This document shows positions 64,000 to 64,000 of a stretch of 64,000 bases of DNA, in pieces. A program made the position numbers and the translations under genes. The notes under the pieces are model-generated. The model did not search any database. It was not told where the DNA came from and worked only from the letters and a program-made list of their open reading frames with translations. Position 1 is the stretch's first letter. The number at the start of each line of letters is the position of its first letter. The stretch is from Flavobacterium sp. 9AF (GTDB lineage: Bacteria > Bacteroidota > Bacteroidia > Flavobacteriales > Flavobacteriaceae), in NCBI RefSeq assembly GCF_902506265.1, contig NZ_LR733556.1, forward strand, positions 919,103 to 983,102, in the 5' to 3' direction.

Positions 64000-64000
64000 T

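Larger units (their letters stand above)
63776..64000 (-). mobile_element. IS3-family insertion sequence, partial
   Basis: The end of an IS3-family transposase is visible on the minus strand (see the CDS). The left boundary is estimated near the TG at 63776, where the sequence TGACTAGTCCTAAAAAAT starts, because IS3 ends usually begin with TG. It runs off the window. Confidence 0.6.

Noticed and set aside
1..64000. CRISPR array, rRNA operon or toxin-antitoxin pair
   Set aside because: I saw no regular spacer repeats, no rRNA sequence and no pair of small genes with known toxin or antitoxin features.

Overview
This window is a stretch of chromosome from a member of the Flavobacteriaceae (Bacteroidota), most likely Flavobacterium or a close relative. 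The evidence is a very AT-rich sequence, four secreted proteins with type IX secretion system (T9SS) sorting domains, SusC/RagA-like TonB-dependent receptors with carboxypeptidase-D-like N-termini, families typical of the phylum (DUF4290, DUF493, DUF5683, DUF5686), methylmalonyl-CoA mutase as separate small and large subunits, and repeated Bacteroidota-type promoters (TTG, 19 bp, TAnnTTTG). Most of the window is conserved core genome. I see no prophage, CRISPR array, defence island or biosynthetic cluster.

Layout. 1-5.7 kb (minus): a truncated secreted TPR-like protein, an EF-hand lipoprotein, and an M23 peptidase/TonB receptor pair. 5.9-8.3 kb (plus): coiled-coil gene, zapA, a 6S RNA and rny. 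8.4-13 kb: five small outer-membrane beta-barrel genes around xerD; the four minus-strand ones each have their own terminator. 13.3-18.9 kb (plus): a large T9SS secreted orphan, aroQ and a DUF5686 outer-membrane protein. 18.9-21.2 kb (minus): murA, DUF4290, DUF493. 21.3-25.9 kb (plus): an AAA ATPase, recQ, fmt, an HU protein and a YqgE/AlgH protein. 25.9-27.2 kb (minus): a class IV aminotransferase and a START-like protein. 27.3-30.7 kb: an interval between tRNA-Met and tRNA-Pro with a triple short repeat, an RDD protein and a TonB receptor pseudogene broken by three single-base slips. 30.9-35.5 kb (plus): udk, an FtsB/DivIC protein, and the two mutase subunits behind a structured leader. 35.7-45 kb: T9SS secreted proteins, a glycerophosphodiesterase, an aminotransferase and a TPR/HTH membrane regulator. 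45.1-50.6 kb (plus): parA, parB, DUF5683, dapB, lepB and a WbqC-like protein. 50.6-57.1 kb (minus): TPR membrane protein, ribH, two tiny membrane proteins, mutL, two rhomboids and an EEP phosphatase. 57.3-63.8 kb (plus): recF, murB, a small Cys-rich membrane protein, a glycosyltransferase, an ECF sigma factor, an MFS transporter and lipA. The right edge cuts an IS3-family element.

Functional links. The cell-envelope theme is strong: murA, murB, dapB, zapA, FtsB/DivIC, M23 peptidase, signal peptidase I and many outer-membrane proteins. DNA maintenance is represented by mutL, recF, recQ, xerD and parAB. Most items of interest are not whole genes: an intergenic repeat family with two copies of equal length, the mutase leader, an inverted-repeat element next to xerD, a decayed receptor, a MurA whose usual active-site Cys is Asp, and a MutL lacking the usual endonuclease motif residues. 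I found no convincing undescribed multi-gene system. The repeat family and the mutase leader are the best candidates for undescribed function.
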